This document shows, piece after piece, positions 15,905 to 17,526 of a DNA stretch of 17,526 nucleotides. The notes under the pieces are model-generated. The model was not told the DNA's origin and searched no databases. It saw nothing but the letters and a program-made list of their open reading frames with translations. A program made the position numbers and the translations under genes. The number at the start of each line of letters is the position of its first letter. Within the stretch, counting starts at the first letter, position 1. The stretch covers positions 1-17,526 of the forward strand of contig JAOZNY010000043.1 in assembly GCA_029933565.1 (NCBI GenBank), read 5' to 3'. Source of the stretch: Bacteroidales bacterium. GTDB taxonomy: Bacteria; Bacteroidota; Bacteroidia; Bacteroidales; F082.

Positions 15905-15979
15905 ATCGAGGCTTGCGAAGTCTTTTGACTCAGGAGTTTACATTAGTAAATGACTGAGTAAAAAGACAAGCGTAACGAT
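15905..15979. repeat. Long imperfect palindrome between convergent genes (REP-like candidate)
   Basis: A nested inverted repeat can fold as follows, from the centre: TTTAC (15937-15941) with GTAAA (15946-15950) around an ATTA loop; ACTCAG (15928-15933) with CTGAGT (15954-15959); GTCTTTT (15920-15926) with AAAAGAC (15961-15967); GCTT (15911-15914) with AAGC (15968-15971); ATCG (15905-15908) with CGAT (15976-15979). That is 26 Watson-Crick pairs plus one G-T pair, with small internal loops and one 5-nt bulge. No T tract follows on either strand, so it is not a standard terminator. The tetranucleotide GGAG (15933-15936) directly precedes the apical stem, as in some REP units. Origin and function are unknown. 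Confidence 0.7.
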
Positions 15980-16007
15980 GAGAGCAGACATTATGGACAA
16001 ATACCCC

Positions 16008-17282
16008 CTATTCCGAATAAAAATCAATCATCTCCTGAATAGCCTCAACACAAGCAGGGCAAAAAGTATCGCCATTAAATGTCTTCATCATACAATCGTA
16101 ACGCGGACGGTAAACTCCTTTTGCAACGTATCCCCCTCCTTCAAAAACACCAACTTCATCCATTTGTTTATCAGTTTTAGGATTGGGAGTTGGAATGGGA
16201 GTATGTTTTTTTATAAGGTGCTTCCACTTGTTCTCAAAGTCAACTAAAGTTGTAATATTCGGCTCCCAGGGTTCAGCATTTAGATTATAAAAATCACTGT
16301 ACGATGTCGACGAATCAAAATATTCATCTGCCAAACCTGCAAAGCCATGGCCAAATTCATGTATTAATATTGCCGCCGATTTTGCATTACTATTAACGCT
16401 AACATTATAGTAATTGTAAATTGCTCCACCACCATATTTATCGCTGTTTACCAGCACGTAAATTTGATCGTAAGGCGCATTGGCAGCAACATCTCTTACA
16501 CTTTTGTTGTCGAATGTCATTAGGTAACGTTCACTATCAAAAGTGTAGTAACCAAAGTTCATCACCGTGTTTTTCCAAATTCCGTCAGCAGGGATGTCAA
16601 CGCCACTCTCCTGCGAAGGGGCCATAATTCCCCAAATATTGAATTTGTCCTTATTTTCTGAATAAGGAAAATAAGCAAACATATCGCTGGTAAATTTTTT
16701 GCAGTCTTCCACAAATTTTCCCATTTCATCTGCAGAATATCCTTCAGGGATAATTACAACATCAATTTTTACAGCAGGATCACCTGATTTGTGAAAACTG
16801 AAATTAGGGTATTTATTTTGTGTTTCGTGGTTTGTAAAATAGTTCTCTGTTTTAAAAACATACTCAAACTTCTTTTCGAAAACATTGTCCCAATTTCTGG
16901 CCAAAAGTTCGATTCGTGCATCTTTTTTTGGAAATGGAATAACAACGGTTTCGCTCATTGTCCGCCAAATTTCTTTTGATTCATTGGTAGTCTGCCATTC
17001 ACCAAATAGTGAAGAATAACCCCTTGAATAAATCAATTTATTGGATTCAACATCAAAAACCTGAACATAATAATTTCCATATTCAAAAGTATCTATCAAA
17101 TTAACATTTGAGCCTCCCCAAAAAGGTTCTTCAAAAAGTTCATCGAAGGAATAAATATCGTTGGTTTTATCGCCGGTGTGGAAATAATCAAGCCGTAGCG
17201 ACTTATCAATAAAATTGCTCTCGAACTGCGCAAATGAACTAATTGAAAATAAAATCAGGAAGATTAAAGGAATACGTTTCAT
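16008..17282 (-). CDS. Secreted M64 family zinc metallopeptidase (IgA-peptidase M64-like)
   Basis: A 424-aa exported metallopeptidase of family M64, whose name-giving member cleaves IgA but whose other members have mostly unknown substrates. A type I signal peptide is clear (MKRIPLIFLILFSISSFA, cleavage likely before Gln20). An N-terminal beta-rich domain (about 25-150) precedes the catalytic domain, which opens with KIDVVIIPEGYSADEM. The zincin motif is H308-E-F-G-H312, followed by GFAGLADEYF with D319/E320 where the family's further metal ligand region lies. The C-terminal Cys cluster (DCMMKTF...FCPAC) is also typical. There is no lipobox and no type IX sorting domain at the C-terminus, so a periplasmic or simply secreted protein is likely. 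It is convergent with the UpxY-like gene and divergent from the ECF sigma gene; a link to that sigma factor is possible but unsupported. Confidence 0.9.
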   Translation of the reverse strand: MKRIPLIFLILFSISSFAQFESNFIDKSLRLDYFHTGDKTNDIYSFDELFEEPFWGGSNVNLIDTFEYGNYYVQVFDVESNKLIYSRGYSSLFGEWQTTNESKEIWRTMSETVVIPFPKKDARIELLARNWDNVFEKKFEYVFKTENYFTNHETQNKYPNFSFHKSGDPAVKIDVVIIPEGYSADEMGKFVEDCKKFTSDMFAYFPYSENKDKFNIWGIMAPSQESGVDIPADGIWKNTVMNFGYYTFDSERYLMTFDNKSVRDVAANAPYDQIYVLVNSDKYGGGAIYNYYNVSVNSNAKSAAILIHEFGHGFAGLADEYFDSSTSYSDFYNLNAEPWEPNITTLVDFENKWKHLIKKHTPIPTPNPKTDKQMDEVGVFEGGGYVAKGVYRPRYDCMMKTFNGDTFCPACVEAIQEMIDFYSE

Positions 17283-17303
17283 GGCAATGATTTTTTATGA
17301 AAA

Positions 17304-17311
17304 CAAAATTA
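17304..17311 (-). promoter_or_regulatory. -7 element for the M64 peptidase gene
   Basis: TAATTTTG on the minus strand (17311-17304) matches TAnnTTTG and lies 21 bp upstream of the ATG. A TTG (minus, 17336-17334) sits 22 bp further upstream as a possible -33 box. Confidence 0.5.
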
Positions 17312-17384
17312 GTAAATTCAGGCTTTGGCGAACCAATTTTGCTATACCATAATCTATTAAGTATCACATCCAACTTTTTATACT

Positions 17385-17392
17385 TAATTTTG
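17385..17392 (+). promoter_or_regulatory. -7 element for the ECF sigma factor gene
   Basis: TAATTTTG matches TAnnTTTG and lies 33 bp before the ATG at 17426. The -33 region shows no TTTG, so use by the housekeeping sigma factor is tentative. Confidence 0.45.
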
Positions 17393-17425
17393 TAACCAAT
17401 CAATAAAATCAGCGTCAAAAAAACA

Positions 17426-17526
17426 ATGACCGAAACCGATGATAAAGTAATAGAAGAAATCCTTGCCGGTAATCGGGATGCGTATGCAGTGCTTGTCGAC
17501 AAGTACAAAGACAAGGTATTTTCGTT
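17426..17526 (+). CDS. ECF-family RNA polymerase sigma factor, N-terminal part (cut by window edge)
   Basis: The first 33 codons and two bases of a gene running off the right edge. The peptide begins MTETDDKVIEEILAGNRDAY and continues with VLVDKYKDKVF, the standard opening of sigma-70 region 2 in ECF sigma factors: an acidic start, a short helix, GN/GD followed by AF/AY, then L...Y...V. The ATG is the only plausible start and lies 143 bp from the divergent M64 gene. The subgroup and any anti-sigma partner would be outside the window. Identification rests on this short conserved stretch. Confidence 0.8.
   Translation, partial: MTETDDKVIEEILAGNRDAYAVLVDKYKDKVFS

Noticed and set aside
15834..15926. 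Direct repeat AAGTCTTTT at 15836-15844 and 15918-15926
   Set aside because: Nine AT-rich bases repeated once in an intergenic region is within chance; no target-site or att structure surrounds them.
15978..16247. Plus-strand 89-aa open frame downstream of the palindrome
   Set aside because: It is almost entirely antisense to the conserved C-terminus of the M64 peptidase and has no family resemblance.
17239..17514. Minus-strand 91-aa open frame across the right-hand intergenic region
   Set aside because: It overlaps the divergent promoters, the ECF sigma start and the M64 signal peptide, and has no recognisable protein features.

Overview
The window looks like chromosomal DNA of a Bacteroidota bacterium. 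The AT-rich composition, the TAnnTTTG-type -7 promoter elements in front of most transcription units, the scarcity of Shine-Dalgarno sequences, a DUF4270 lipoprotein, a UpxY-type NusG paralogue and a Bacteroidota-style Wzc with a Gly-Tyr tail all point that way. A Marinilabiliales/Bacteroidales-like or flavobacterial relative is plausible, but the order cannot be fixed from the sequence alone. Most of the window is ordinary core genome. I see no phage, integrase, IS transposase, CRISPR array, tRNA or rRNA. No gene-free gap exceeds 300 bp; the largest is 8763-9041, which holds two divergent promoters and nothing else I recognise.

Layout. (1) 1-3577, plus strand: the tail of an upstream gene (probably mreD by position), PBP2 (mrdA) for cell elongation, then an S41 C-terminal processing protease with its own promoter. 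A heptanucleotide tandem repeat starts inside the protease's last codons and fills the gap to the next gene. (2) 3619-8762, minus strand: glmS (glucosamine-6-phosphate supply for envelope sugars), a DUF4270 lipoprotein overlapping a short GT5-only glycogen-synthase-like protein, and a proline dehydrogenase. (3) 9042-10925, plus strand: DUF177/YceD protein, ribosomal protein L32 (cysteine-poor form) and, after a strong terminator, fabH. (4) 11009-15827, plus strand: envelope polysaccharide genes. These are a Wza-like export lipoprotein and a Wzc-like tyrosine autokinase ending in 13 Gly-Tyr pairs, closed by a terminator, then a WbpB/WlbA-type sugar-nucleotide dehydrogenase and a UpxY/RfaH-like antiterminator. 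(5) 15828-17526: a long imperfect palindrome between convergent genes, a secreted M64 metallopeptidase on the minus strand, and the divergent start of an ECF sigma factor cut by the window edge.

The common theme is the envelope: peptidoglycan elongation, amino-sugar precursor, fatty-acid initiation, polysaccharide export with its kinase, a diaminouronic-acid precursor enzyme and a dedicated antiterminator. The polysaccharide genes are fragmentary: there are no glycosyltransferases, flippase or polymerase, and none of the partner enzymes of WbpB, so the bulk of that pathway must lie elsewhere. The least explained features are the 75-bp palindrome at 15905-15979, the heptamer array at 3561-3609 and the Gly-Tyr tail.
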